Shown: positions 37,601 to 50,100 of the stretch, piece after piece | How positions within the stretch are numbered: the first letter of the stretch is position 1 | How the letters are laid out: each line of letters begins with the position of its first letter | Assembly (NCBI RefSeq): GCF_042242105.1 | Contig: NC_092030.1 | Location: 5,805,501-5,869,500 of the forward strand | Length of the DNA: 64,000 bases | Source of the DNA: Pempheris klunzingeri | Taxonomy: Eukaryota > Chordata > Actinopteri > Acropomatiformes > Pempheridae | Direction of reading: 5' to 3' | The notes under the pieces: model-generated | The model's database searches: none | What the model was told of the DNA's origin: nothing | Seen by the model: the letters and a program-made list of their open reading frames with translations, nothing else | Program-made: the position numbers and the translations under genes

Positions 37601-39854
37601 CGGAAGACATTACAGCAAAACTGTCCCCCTGTTTTCAATTAACTGCTCAGTCATGGGTTAGACAGTTGGGGTGTGGAGAGTGGATTCAAAAGTGGCTGTT
37701 TTTCACTCTCCAAGCGAGCGTCTTGCAAGGACAGGTCAGTGGCACCAACACGAACCAGCGTCAGTGTGATCTCGGCCAGCTTGGGAACGCTCAGGAGGAC
37801 ACAAAGAACCTTTATGCAGCCCGAATACTTCCATGTACACACTGGAAATTACATTTGGGTGTGTGCATGCCGTTACCAACAGCCTCCTTTTCTCCTGAGA
37901 GAATATTTTAGAGAGGTTTCATAAAAGAGACAAACAGTCTGCTCAGCCTATTTAAGGGACTGATTTTCATCAACTCAACTGCCCTGTTTAGTTTGCAGAG
38001 AGAGGCTTGTTGCACGGCATATAGGGGAATGGGGATATTTAAGTGGTTTTGACAATAACTGTATAGTCAATGAAATGTCAGAAAATAGGGCAAAATGCCC
38101 ATCACAAGTTACCAGAGTCGGGTGCAACATCTTCACGTGTCTTGTTTAGTCCAAATGCAAAAGATATTCACACTACAATGCAGAGAGAAGCAGTGAATCC
38201 TCACGTGAGACGCTGGAGCCAGAGAGTCTACATGATGTCATTTGTGGGATTGTATATACATTTATTTTGTTGGGACATTAGTTAAAAGCTATTCATATTT
38301 GTATGAGGTTAACATATTGTGCTGTTAATTGTTGGTGTGTTTATTTACTGGAAAGTTTGGTTGCTCATTAATGTGACGGATCAATGCAATGAGGGATTGG
38401 TCATGTAAATAGCCAGACACGAAAATAAAACACTGCATTCATTCATTCATTCATTCATATCTTATAGAAGACAGCGTACGTAAGTACACTGCAGTACACA
38501 GATGATCAATGTGCATCACAGTATCCACAATATAAAATCAGTAGATATTTATCTTATTCCACTGATATGACGATGAGCGATGAGGCCGATATCAGCTTAT
38601 ATTAGACTTAACATGCTGCTGCACTGAGACATTTCCCATATTTTGTGGTGCTACTCTGGCATGTGTATTACTGTGGTCGTAGGTACTATGAGGACCTTGA
38701 AGACAGTGAGGTAATGTGCCTGGTATTTTTTCTGGGGATATGGGGGTTTAAGACAACCTGGGAGAGGTTTACTTCTAAATCTAACAATAACAAAACCTTG
38801 TGGGTAGCTTTAGAGTTATTCCACTTTATTTTGTACTGTGTATAGTTCAATTAAACTACATTCAGGTCAACAAAACATGCTCGAACAAAGCTTCCTGTAT
38901 CTGAATCATGCCAGTGAGAAGCACGCTTTTTGGACATTTCAGTGACCTCATCTTGTGGTTTCCGGTCAGCGAGACAGTGCATCCTGGGGAATTGAACTCA
39001 TAACCTTAGTATTTCTGAAATTCTGGCAGCAGACCTGCTACTTGGATTATTAGTGTTCGCATACGTTAGATGAAGCTGAGACAGTGAGTCCAGCTCTATG
39101 TGACAAGGGGGGGGGGGTCAGGCAGATCATACCATCATGACCTATTTTGCCTCTAAGGTGGCAGCAGAGCCTGAGAGAAGACAGGCAAATGGCCTGATGC
39201 TCACAACAGGACATTAATGATTGTTTTAGTAACAGGAGAAAACTGCTGAATGTTGTAGTAGTGGATTGATGACATGAAAGCAAGGGACCACGGTGCAGAC
39301 AGCTGCAAGAGATTTTTCACTGAGATGCAAAATGAGGCATCAAACAATGAGAAAATAAAAGCAATAAAAGTGACAGTGATGATGTGATGTAAAGAGGGGT
39401 TTGATGAGAGCAGTGCAGAGGCCGGACAGGCTGCTGTGTGAGGACTGACCACTGGCTGCTGCCTGTCGTAAACAACTCGCAGAGAACAATGGGCAGGGTT
39501 GGCTTTACTTTATCCGATTACAAAAATATGCAGACGTCTTTTCTCTGGCAAACCGAGCACCTCTTCAGAACCCGCGGGGGAAACGCAGATAAAACCCACG
39601 ATGAAATGTTTGAAGCATCAACGTCTCCTAAAGCCATCACCGGGTCTCTCCAAAAACAAGTCGGTCCTGCCGCTGAGAGCTAACGTTAGCTGGGAGCAGC
39701 GACTCACAGTCGGTCGGGGATTCATCTTTCCTGTCAGCCGCGCTAAGTCGGCAGGGAAACAACCCCAACAGCTCGGGTTCAGTAACACAAATCATGTGCG
39801 CTGATATTCGCTGTAAGAAAGACACATAAGATATAAATAATCGGAGCTGTTTAC
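34660..39854 (-). other. TSC1 5' UTR intron (inferred), no gene seen
   Basis: About 5.2 kb of mostly AT-rich sequence between the inferred first exon and the coding start. No coding exon is recognisable. A GC-balanced patch near 37,140-37,260 resembles a conserved element. A (CATT)n tract lies at 38,436-38,458 and a ten-G run near 39,107. Confidence 0.4.
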
Positions 39855-39915
39855 CTGTTAGAGTAGCTCCACTCCACAGGGCGCCGCCATCTTGAACACC
39901 TCACAGCCCATCCCA
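39855..39915 (-). promoter_or_regulatory. tsc1: TSC1 first non-coding exon and promoter (probable)
   Basis: On the minus strand CAAGATGGCGGCGCC (39895-39881) matches the YY1 motif typical of TATA-less housekeeping start sites. It is followed by a donor ACAG|GTAAAC ending at 39855. The surrounding sequence is locally GC-rich and TATA-less. This would be the 5' UTR exon, with a 5.2-kb first intron to the ATG exon. It is inferred, with no transcript evidence. Confidence 0.5.
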
Positions 39916-41381
39916 CTGCCGTCAGCCTCCGCTGTCGGGCTGCATGCAAACTAATCCCACAAGTTAGCGCCCCGCAAGTCGCAACCGCAACTTTGACGAC
40001 TCATTCACCAACACAACGTCTAAAATAAGTTTGTTGGATTACAGCTAATAACTCAGCAGTAGTGTTTTCATCTGTAACCCGGCAGAGCCTTCGCTCTAGT
40101 GCAAATCTAAGATTGTTTTTCCCATCTCCCCATTGGTGGAAGGATGGAGTGTGTAATGCGGTTTCGCGTGACCCACATGTACAGAGCGCACGCGCAAATT
40201 AGATTTTTTTTTATTTTATTTTGCAAGTGGTCAGGAGATCGATATGGAAGATCATTAAACACCAGAAGAAAAATAAAATAAAACAGATGCACATTTGGGA
40301 ATGGGGAAGAAAATCAAAAATCATTGACACAAGAGAACAGAATTATCATACAATAAGTCATAGTTAGTGCTGTTAGTTTTATTTCTAACTTTATTGTTTG
40401 AGTCAGACTTACGAGAAAAAACTTACATTTTTAAAATTAATTTACTTAAATATATTTTTGACACAACAATTTTAATTTAAAAAGTCAAAATTCTAACTTA
40501 CATTGTCATGATTATGACTTATTCATATAAAAGTCAAAATTGTGACTTGCTATCTCAGAACTCTGTCCTACAAAGAGGAATATTATTCTTACCATTTGTA
40601 ACATCTGCCATTTGAAATGGGCTTCCATACACTCAATACTGACTCAATACTCAACATCTTTCAACATGTTGCTGCATTATTGTCATTGTGAAAAATACCT
40701 GCAGTCTCTTTCTATATGGATGCTGTTCTGATTAAGTTGTCTGGCTGACATTATGTATCAATAAGTGAGCAAAATAAGACTTAGAAAGCCAAAGTAAACT
40801 AGAAACTTTACAATCAATATCAACCAGAAAGTGCAAATAGTAGTACACTACAAACTTGACTGCTGATGTTATGACATGTACACTATGGAATGAAAGTAGC
40901 TTCGATCTATGTAGTGTCCAGTGTGGTCGATGTTTAACAGGGACTTTCCTGTTTTGTATCCCATATCTAATGGGATATTAGTTATGCTTCACCGTGATTT
41001 ATAACTACAGGGTATGTTGGCTGAGCATGCATTGTCTTTCACAGCAACAGTTACCATTGAATAGATACAACAGGAACAAATATAATCACAAACAGAGCAG
41101 AATAACAAACAAACAGACACAGGCAGCCTTATTGGTGAAGTTTCAGAGGCCCTCAGACGCTTTAACCAGCCTCATATCAACTTCATTTAAGCACACTTTG
41201 GTCAGTGGGCTTGGCTGCTGAGTGTGTGTGTGTGTGTGTTAATACAGCCCTGCTCTACCTATGGGCAGTGTAAGTAACAGCAGCAAACACAGAAAAGTGA
41301 TATAAACACTGTATTCTTTGTATGGCTCCTTTTAACTTTAATATTTAAGTAGTTTAAATACAAAGACAGTCATAAGCTAAC

Positions 41382-41607
41382 ATTCTATTATATTCTATTA
41401 TAATATATTATATTATGCTATATGATATGATATGATATGATGTGATGTGATGTGGTGTGATGTTATGTTATGTTATGTTATGTTATGTTATATTATATTA
41501 TATTATATTATATTATATTATATTATATTATATTATATTATATTATATTATATTATATTATATTATATTATATTATATTATATTATATTATATTATATTA
41601 TATTATA
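41382..41607. repeat. Pentamer satellite, (TATTC/TATTA/TATGA/TGTGA/TGTTA)n
   Basis: About 225 bases of 5-bp units in blocks: TATTC/TATTA, then TATGA, TGTGA, TGTTA, and finally a long homogeneous TATTA block. Open frames through it (ILYYIILYY) are an artefact of a unit without stops. Confidence 0.95.
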
Positions 41608-42295
41608 CTTAGTTACAACATCCAGTGGATAATAATACTAAAAACAATCACACTGTTTTCATTGACAGAATGACACATGGACTTACACTGCCGTCTGTGG
41701 CTGTTCCATGTTTGTTTACTTCAGTAATGTGATGCTTTTGAACACAAACAATGTTCATTTCCCATCTTTAACTAATTCATATATACTGAGCCTGCAGAGA
41801 CAGACCCAGAGGAGCCCCCTGGTCTGCCACCCAGAGTTGGATCACCGGGCGCCTTAAGGCTCCACGTGCTTCTGTATCGGCTGCTGCGGTAAAACCAAGT
41901 TTACACAGTGAGTGCTGTTTATTTCTCCATACAGAAAGTTTGATGATTGAATCCCTGGAAGTTTGTATTCTGCAAATGGTCAAAATGCAACAGTCTTGTA
42001 TGAGCTCAATCTAAAAGTCATGTCTCTAATTTAAAGTGCTAACTTTGTCCACAAGATGTCGCACTTGCACTTCCTCATATAAAATCCTCTCCCCTTCTTC
42101 GAAATGATTCTTGACTCTGTAACTGGATTGTTTTCAAAGGACTTGACAAGCTGATATTATTTTCTGAAAACTCCTGCTATCTTCTCCATGTGAGACACTA
42201 AAGCACCAGAGGACAAATCTGTCGTGTCAGAATATCGATACGCTTTAATAAATACAGACAGTGTAAATCTCCCAGACTGGTTTGGTGTGTGTTTT

Positions 42296-42296
<1 letters not shown>

Positions 42297-42333
<37 letters not shown>
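42297..42333. repeat. (TG)n microsatellite
   Basis: Pure TG tract of about 18 units upstream of GFI1B. Confidence 0.95.
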
Positions 42334-42334
<1 letters not shown>

Positions 42335-42648
42335 TGCGGAGGTGCTGCAGTTCCACATGATCTTTAGGACATTTAAATCTTGCACACAGCATAGCCACAC
42401 ACACCGCCTAAAATCCTGTACATCAAACATTGTGATGCGGATTTTATGTGTGAAATACTTTCCTCTTTTTTTTTTGTATAAATGTATATGTATCTATAAT
42501 TGCCCTTCTGAGATCAAATAAGCAGGTGGATGTAAATAAATAAATTAACCCTAGTTTATTTATTACTTTATTATTTATTAACTTAAAATTTCATTTTCCC
42601 CGGAGCACTGGGTGTTTTGTATAACTGTTCCAGGTTCAGCAGAGGCCC

Positions 42649-42660
42649 TGTGTGTGTTTG

Positions 42661-42701
<41 letters not shown>
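42649..42701. repeat. (TG)n microsatellite with TT interruptions
   Basis: TG tract of about 53 bases, interrupted twice by TT, about 250 bases upstream of the inferred GFI1B first exon donor. Confidence 0.95.
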
Positions 42702-42702
<1 letters not shown>

Positions 42703-42849
42703 CGCAAATTTCCACTTGCAGGTTGGCCTTTTCATTGGTTGAAACCACAGTCAGATTCTCCTGCGAAATTATCTGATTGAAAATCAGGGAGGGGAGAAAA
42801 AGAAAGAGCAACAAGTGTGATGGCTTTACGCTGCTTTGCTTTTCTGACT

Positions 42850-42945
42850 TTTAGGAAAGGATTTCACGGCGCATTTTTCCTCCTCTTCATTTCCACGGAA
42901 GGAGGAAACTGTTGTTAGGTTGGACGGGACTCTGCTCAGTTAACG
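42850..42945 (+). promoter_or_regulatory. gfi1b: GFI1B 5' UTR exon and promoter region (probable)
   Basis: A consensus donor G|GTGAGT ends a candidate exon at 42945, and the acceptor GCGCAG before 43377 places 7 bases of 5' UTR before the ATG. The transcription start is not determined. The TTTCCTCCTCTTC stretch near 42,875 is pyrimidine-rich and no TATA is evident. Confidence 0.4.
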
Positions 42946-43383
42946 GTGAGTGTCTGCTGATTGTAAAACACATAATAAAGTGTCAACCAGCGAGAGAGAG
43001 ACTTTTACCGACATGTCTGACTTTTCCTCTAATGATGGAACCACTTTAACTGTGAAAACATCCCCAGTGTGGTGAACACAGTCTGTGGGCCTGTCGGACA
43101 GTAGAGAGCAAATCAATTGAATTTAATGTAATCAATGAGTGAGTTTAATATATGGCTACAATTCTATTCTATTCTATTCTAATTAAATGATAGCAGATTA
43201 CTGTTTAAGTCAAATCAAATGCAAAAGCGGCTCAAAGATGTTACATTTAAACGCCCGTGGTGACATTTTTTTTTTAAACATAATTTGGAGCTTGATCGAT
43301 ATTTTATTAGTTTGTTCCAAAAATATCTTTCAGGCCTAATTGTGTCGCTAACGAATTTCTTTTCTTGTGGGCGCAGGACCAAC

Positions 43384-43477
43384 ATGCCCCGGTCATTTCT
43401 GGTGAAGAACAAAAGGTACGCGTCCTCTAATTTTCACCGATCGTATGAAGACGAGCCGAAGGCCCCCATATGTCCAG
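43384..43477 (+). CDS. gfi1b: GFI1B coding exon 1 (SNAG)
   Basis: Residues 1-32, beginning with the SNAG repression motif [11 protein letters not shown]. Donor G|GTGAGA, phase 1. Confidence 0.95.
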
Positions 43478-46400
43478 GTGAGACTGGAAGGAAAGACCTC
43501 CTCATCCTCATCATCATCATCATCATCAGTTATATACGCCGTTATTTTAAAGCTGTGTTGGAAAGACTTGCATGAATTTGCAGGCAGATTTTTAAAAGGA
43601 CATGTAAGAGTCACATATATAAGCTGGTAATGAACACCAGGCTTACTGTTGCTTAGGTGTTTTCTGGTAACATAAAACGTCCTCCAAGAGGAACTGCAGG
43701 ATAATCTCTTGCCATCTTGCATCTTTTGCTTGACTGAATCACACTTTTTATTTGTTGTGGATTTGTTGAAGTCCCGGCAGAGGTTCAGAGCACAGACTCT
43801 CCAGACAGACCTCAGTCGGAGTCCCCTCCAGACAGCTGCTTGTTTGAGAAGGAGGAGGCAGAGCTCGAATGCTCCATCTCTGCTCGCCCAGAGCCGACCA
43901 GACCCCCTGTGGCTCCCACACAGCCATACTACCTAAATGGTGAGCTGCCAGTGCACTTTTCTCCATTTATTTCTTCTACCGTTATGCTTTTAATCAGACA
44001 GGACATGATTTCTTTGTGTCTGTGTGCCTTCAGAGCCACATATGGCAGGATTCCCTTCTTACTACAAGCCCACGTACGCCTGGGAGCCTGTGTCCTCCTC
44101 CTACGAGCTCCGTCAGATGAGTTTCAGCCCAACAGTGCTGCAACACGCCAGCAGTCTGTACGGCAGCCACATCAGCCGCAGTCCACAGCCTGAGCAGCCT
44201 CTGGACTGCAGCACGCACTACTCCCCCTCCTCCAACACCTACCACTGCATCACCTGCGACAAGGTGCGCACCATAATCTCATCAAGCAACTTCATCGAGG
44301 CAATATGTAAAACGTAAATGTGTCCGACTGTATCTGTTATCAGCTGGAAATGTAGCTGAATTTGTCAGCCACCTCCGTAAATGGACCAACTGTGCTTTAG
44401 GTGTTCTCAACGTCCCACGGACTGGAGGTCCACGTCAGGAGGTCGCACAGTGGAACAAGACCTTTTGGCTGCAACATCTGCAGGAAAACTTTTGGCCACG
44501 CCGTCAGTCTGGAGCAGCACATGAACGTCCACTCTCAGGTATACCAACGACTCCCAACACACAGCACAGAGCATTATAAGCTACTTGAATTTAACGGGAT
44601 ACTGAGTTAGTATTGCACTTTTTAGAACGTTTGATGACTTGCAAGCTACAGAAAAGAAGGTAAAAGTTAAAGAGACATTCAGACTTTTAATCTCCAGTAT
44701 GGGTCAAGTTTCCACACTTCCCATGATGCAACTGCAGTCATCAGACTTTCCCCTGCTGCACACATCACACATTTTTCAATCTCAATGCGTCCAGTTTGTA
44801 ACACACGATGTCGTCAGGGTTATTTTCTATCTGTTGAAGTGACTGTCACTGTTATTTAGAATTTCAATATAATTAGACTTTTACTCAGCGTAGGTTGTGG
44901 TTAGCTCCTCCTACACATTGATAGACTGTCGAGAAACAACCGTTGAAACGACCAGCTTGATAAAACAACCTAATGGAGCAGGTGTAGAGCGACAGCTTTC
45001 TGTTAGAAAAAGTCAAGATGGTTGAGAAACAATATCAGTGCATCACCAGAGAGATTTTAAATAACTTAAGACAGACGTTACGTTACGCACAGAACATAAC
45101 TTATGTTGTGCATTACTTCAGTCTGCTTCATGTCTTTATAATGTACATATTTGAACGCAAACCATACTCTTGACCTAAATCTAACCAAGTAGTTTTGGTG
45201 CCTAAAGCTTTCATGTTAAATTACACATGTGACTGAACTTACCGGAAAATGATTTGCTTGTGGCTGGTATTCTATAGAAGGTGCTGAAGACGCTCATATA
45301 TTATCTTATCACTGGAAATTCACCTCTTCTGTTCTTTCAGTATGTGGATCAGACAAGTTCAATCAAGAATAAGTTAGCCATAACTACAAAATGGTACAAG
45401 TTTATAAATTTATGGTAATTTCATAAAAATGTGAGTCAGTTTGTCTAAATCCCAGGATTAGGTTTTTTAGTTTGTCTGACCAAATAATTTCACCACAAGG
45501 TCAGTTTAATAGCTGTTGTGGAACTTTCAGTCATATTGCATGATCTTCCACAGCACAGTTTTTGTCAAGTTGAGATGAAAATGTGCATTTACACATTTCA
45601 AAATTCCATGTTTTTCTGAGCACTATAAGGACTTTGGTAGCTTAAAAGTTGAGATTTAAAACTTCAACTCAGACAAAAATGTAATTTTGAAGATCAACAA
45701 TTCTGTGACACTAAACTCCATCTGCTGATGTAGATTGAAAGCACCCTAACAGGTACTAAATGAACCCTGTGCTGCGATTATTTTATCAAAGGCTGTTTCT
45801 TCTTCTCCGACCTCCTGCAGACGTGTTGATGATTGCGTAAAACTTTTTATACTTTTTGTGTCTTTCATCAGGAAAAAAGCTTCGAGTGCAAGATGTGTGG
45901 CAAAACATTCAAGCGCTCCTCCACTCTCTCCACACACCTGCTCATCCACTCGGACACGAGGCCTTACCCCTGCCAGTACTGCGGCAAGAGGTTCCACCAG
46001 AAGTCCGACATGAAGAAACACACTTACATTCACACCGGTAAGTCACAGTGCGCTTTACAACAGGTGGCCATATTTTCTTTTATCGTTTGAGCAGAGATAC
46101 AACATGAAAATGTCCATGGCTCCTCCTAATCATCGGCTTACCCGATGCACCATGCAGGAACTGTTTCCAGGAGTAATATAACTACTGATAAATCAGAAAA
46201 AGAAACTTAAGCAAATATCCTGTGTATTTGCATATCTGGCTTTCCTGCTGGTTCTGTAAAAGGAAGTCTATGCTGTTGCCAATAAATGTTTGACAAATCT
46301 GAACAATAGCACGATTCTTCATCCATATGCAAATGTTATCTTTCTGGTAAAAACACTTGGAAGGGATGACAAACTGGTTTCTTGAGAAGCAGTGGAAAGG

Positions 46401-46670
46401 AAACTACAACTCTATTAAGCAAATCATTTGAAAATTATTTGATGATGTGGATTTGTCATCGTGTTTTGTGTGTGTGTGTTTTATTTTGTAGGGGAAAAAC
46501 CCCACAAATGCCAAGTGTGTGGTAAAGCTTTCAGCCAAAGCTCCAACCTGATCACCCACAGCAGGAAACACACAGGCTTCAAACCATTTGGATGTGACAT
46601 TTGTTCCAAAGGCTTCCAACGAAAGGTGGATCTCCGCCGGCACCACGAGAGCCAGCACGGCATGAAGTGA
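43384..46670 (+). CDS. gfi1b: GFI1B zinc-finger transcriptional repressor, six exons
   Basis: A nuclear repressor that controls erythroid and megakaryocyte development. It binds AATC-core sites and recruits LSD1/CoREST through its N-terminal SNAG motif. Six exons join in phase (975 nt, 324 residues; human 330). The SNAG domain is [11 protein letters not shown] at residues 1-11. A diverged Ser/Pro-rich middle follows (32-155). Six C2H2 fingers lie at about 157-180, 186-208, 214-236, 242-264, 270-292 and 298-321, all with Cys/His ligands in place. The protein ends ESQHGMK. The start is fixed by the SNAG motif, which must be at the extreme N terminus. The paralogue GFI1 has similar fingers. The GFI1B call rests on synteny with TSC1 and GTF3C5. 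Confidence 0.95.
43772..43939 (+). CDS. gfi1b: GFI1B coding exon 2
   Basis: Residues 32-88, acidic and Pro-rich, diverged. Two in-frame acceptors, before 43772 and before 43781, differ by three codons. Donor G|GTGAGC. Confidence 0.82.
44034..44263 (+). CDS. gfi1b: GFI1B coding exon 3
   Basis: Residues 88-164: [30 protein letters not shown], then the start of finger 1 (YHCITCDK). Acceptor CTTCAG, donor AAG|GTGCGC. Confidence 0.94.
44401..44538 (+). CDS. gfi1b: GFI1B coding exon 4
   Basis: Residues 165-210: finger 1 end ([16 protein letters not shown]) and all of finger 2 ([17 protein letters not shown]). Acceptor CTTTAG, donor CAG|GTATAC. Confidence 0.96.
45872..46037 (+). CDS. gfi1b: GFI1B coding exon 5
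   Basis: Residues 211-266: fingers 3 ([17 protein letters not shown]) and 4 ([17 protein letters not shown]). Acceptor CATCAG, donor G|GTAAGT. Confidence 0.97.
46492..46670 (+). CDS. gfi1b: GFI1B terminal coding exon 6
   Basis: Residues 266-324 and TGA: fingers 5 ([17 protein letters not shown]) and 6 ([17 protein letters not shown]). Acceptor TTTGTAG. Confidence 0.97.
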
Positions 46671-47135
46671 AGAGCATGGTCGCTGAAACTTTAAGAGTTG
46701 AAAGTGTTCATACAATCAATTTCTATTTAAACAATGAGCTGATATTAATGCAATTTCGATGTCTGTTAATTTCAGATGGCTTTTGCAGATGTAGTGCAAG
46801 GAAAAGGAAGCTGTGAATAATGAAGAAGAACTTGAGCAGTTGATTCAAATGTATTAGTTAATATATTGGAAGTTATCTTTGAAAGAAGTGTTTGCTTGTG
46901 GAGGAGCTCATGTCACATTGATTCAAACATTTTTTTTGGCATTTGAAAAACAAATGCCAAAAACATCAGGAACATTATTTTTTTGCTTTATATAATTTAT
47001 TATAATACAAAGTGTGCTTGAGAAATGTATTGTATATTGGCTGGAGTCTGTGTGTGAGTTGATGAATGCTTTCAATTGAAATAAAGGTTGAACTGAGAAG
47101 GAAAATCTTTGGTTGTTCTGTTGGAATAAAGACAT
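46671..47135 (+). other. gfi1b: GFI1B 3' UTR with poly(A) signals
   Basis: AT-rich sequence after the stop with AATAAA at 47080-47085 and again at 47125-47130. It contains a perfect 13-bp hairpin at 46,933-46,963. Confidence 0.65.
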
Positions 47136-47139
47136 GCAA

Positions 47140-50100
47140 AGTGAAATAGAATATACACACCTGTGCACCTCAGGCTAAATACATGCACACTGTTTGTCTA
47201 AGACGACACTGTGAGCACACTTTTTCTCCCTGTTCGGGTCATTCTGTGTGTTTTTCTGAGTCACTTTCCTGTCTGAGCAGGATGTAGAATTATGTGACTG
47301 ACTGTACCCTCAGCTGAAAATCTTTTGCAGGACCAGAGATCGTATGTAATGGAGTAATCCCGCATTCAAATAACACTCCTGGAACAACATGCAAATCCGA
47401 GACCAGAGAGCTATTCTTTCCTGAGAGTCAACTAGAAAGCCGATGAAGGAAAGTCATCGGTCCCGAAATGATGTAATTCCTTCTGTTTGTTGCTCTGCAG
47501 CTTCCTTGCTTTCCTTCCATATTATATGAGATGCAAAAACAACTCCATAATCTCAGTAAGAAATCAGTATTACACAAACTGTCAGTTAGACCATGATGAA
47601 TTTTGGCCACACACCCTTGCATACATCCAATGGAGCTGCTCTGCCCCCACAGTGCATTGAGCCTCACGGGATACAGGGATTAATAAGAGGCTGTGGAAAA
47701 GGGATTGATTACTTAGTCAACTGTCACCACACCCAGTTAGCCTGTTGGATTTACTTCAACAAACAAATGACAGCTCTAACGAAGACTCACCTTCCTCAAA
47801 CATGAAACCTGTTAGGACATTAAGCTGCTTGAGGCAAATCAGATCATAACCTGGGCCTTTTAAATCTGACTGGATGAAATGTACTCAGAATTAGTAAAAA
47901 AAAAAAAAGTTTTAAAGATTTAAATTAGACCAACTGCTGATGTAACATCATGTAACACATTTTTCTCACTTAATGGATCCAAAATGAGATTTGAAATTAC
48001 TTAGAGGCAGAAATTAAAAAATGGGGTCATAATTTCACCAAAAGCGCCTAAATGGATTCATTTATGTTGGTAACTGCTGCAAAAATCAGTGTCTGTGCAG
48101 GGAAGAGAGGAGGCATGAATGCTTACTGTCTGGCAAACAAATCTGAGGTCTTCATGCAAAATATGTTGATATTACCAGGGCAACAGGGTCCGTTTTTATC
48201 CTCCACAACAGTTAGACCCGCCTCAGTAGCTGCTGCATCCTGGTAAGAGGACACAGAGCAAATCAAAATCCTGCACAGGTAACCAACAGAAAAGAGACAG
48301 AGAGAAAGGGGATCATCATGGGAGGGACTAAACAAACAGGACATGGGTCCTGAAAGGGGAGGGGTGGCGCTGCGGAGGTAGCCTGGGGAAAAACGGGAGA
48401 AAATGAAGAAAGCGTGTAAGTCCTCATGCAGGGGAAACATTCCATCGCTGGTGTACAGGTGTGAAAAGCTTTGTGTGTCGGAGAGACGAAGCAGCAGACA
48501 AGGGCTGTGCTGGTGGTGTTTATGTGGTTATTCAGCCCTTGTTCATTTGCATATGTGTTGCCTGAGGTGTTGTGGTATCCTTCAAGTTGCAAATTTATTT
48601 GACTTTCTGTCTAACTGTTCAGCTCTCACTGAGCTTCACCTCGGAACAGTTTCTGCCTACTGTTTACAGTGTGACAGTGACCAGTGAAGTAACAGTATGA
48701 TCTGACACTAGAATCAGACCAAATGTGTTCCATCCAGCACCAACCAACAAATGACAAATTCAAGCCTCAAACATCAGTGCTGACTCTCTAAACCAACATA
48801 CCCCAATCCCAATGCTCTCTGTCACACGAACACACACAAACACACACATACCTGGCAAAGAAATGGGGCACCGAGCTGGGATTTGTCTTGCAAATTGGCT
48901 CTATGCAAATGAACCCTGGCCAGTACTGTGCTGAAACGGAAGGATGGCTGAACACGCCCGAGGCATCGATGACACATTCATGGAAGGCAGAGCGGGAGAT
49001 CCCCAAGAATGGCCACTCTCTCCCTGTTGGATCAGAAATGTTATGGGAGCCTTTATTAGTGTGCTGGCAGTGCAAAGCACAAGGTGCACTATAGCTATTC
49101 AACATACTTCTTCTTATTCTTGTTCTTCTGTATGGATTTTGCCACACTACTAGTCCCACACAGATGCCAGCACATACGCAAACAAGCGTGAATTCTTAAT
49201 AGCTGCAAGTATGTACACTAATGCATCTACGTGTGCATGGATTCACACGCACACACACACACACACAACTTCACAAACACTTGACCTCAATGGCAAATTA
49301 TAGGAGCCATTGTGGAGTAAAGCTTAGTTAAAAATGTAGAACAAAACAAACCTTTTGCCAACATTTGATTGCTAATTAGTAGTGTTGGGCTGCACAGCAA
49401 ATGCATAACATTTTAAAGGGCACTTTTATTGTGTTGCACAATACTGTTAACTTTGCGCAAATGCATATAAATGTATATGAAGTAATTTAATCTTTTTGAG
49501 ACAATTGTATTGTTGTGACGCAAAATCGGATGTGCTTGTTTGAATGCGAAATTCTCTCTATACAGTATATATATATTTGGCCAAAGAAAGTGAACAAAAA
49601 CTACTCGATGCTAAGTGTAGTGATGTCTAAGAGTCTACGCCACGTGTTATGGAAGGGCGTGGCTAAAGTAAAGGGGAGGGGCAAACTATCATCAATGAAA
49701 ATGTCTATGTGTGTGTGTGTTTCTACAAAGTGTGGCCATTTATGTGAATGTGTTTGAATGTTATGCACCATTTTGGAATAAACCACATGAACACACACCT
49801 TCACACACACACACACACACACATCCACTTGTCATCGGCAAATTTCAGCCTGCTGGTGCAAAAACTGTGGCCGCCAAACGGTGGGAAATTTTTGTGGACC
49901 CGTTACAAATGGGTTGACCACCGATAATAATGTGTCAGAAAGTAAGTGAACAGTTGGTCAACCAACAGATTGAACCATAAAGCTGGTGCCTGCAGCTAAA
50001 AGTACATCTATTGTGCAGCTTGTTGTGATCAGGGATCAGCCAACTGTTTTCATGCAATGAGTGTCAAATTGTGTAGCCTCGTGGTGTGTCACCTGAAACC

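Larger units (their letters stand above)
39920..42800. other. Intergenic region between TSC1 and GFI1B
   Basis: About 3 kb separating the divergent TSC1 and GFI1B start regions. It holds alternating 'agtcaaaattctgactt'-like words (40,380-40,560), the pentamer satellite (41,382-41,607) and two TG tracts. No coding exon is seen. Confidence 0.6.

Noticed and set aside
41447-41673. Tyr/Ile-rich open frames
   Set aside because: Produced by the stop-free TATTA pentamer satellite.
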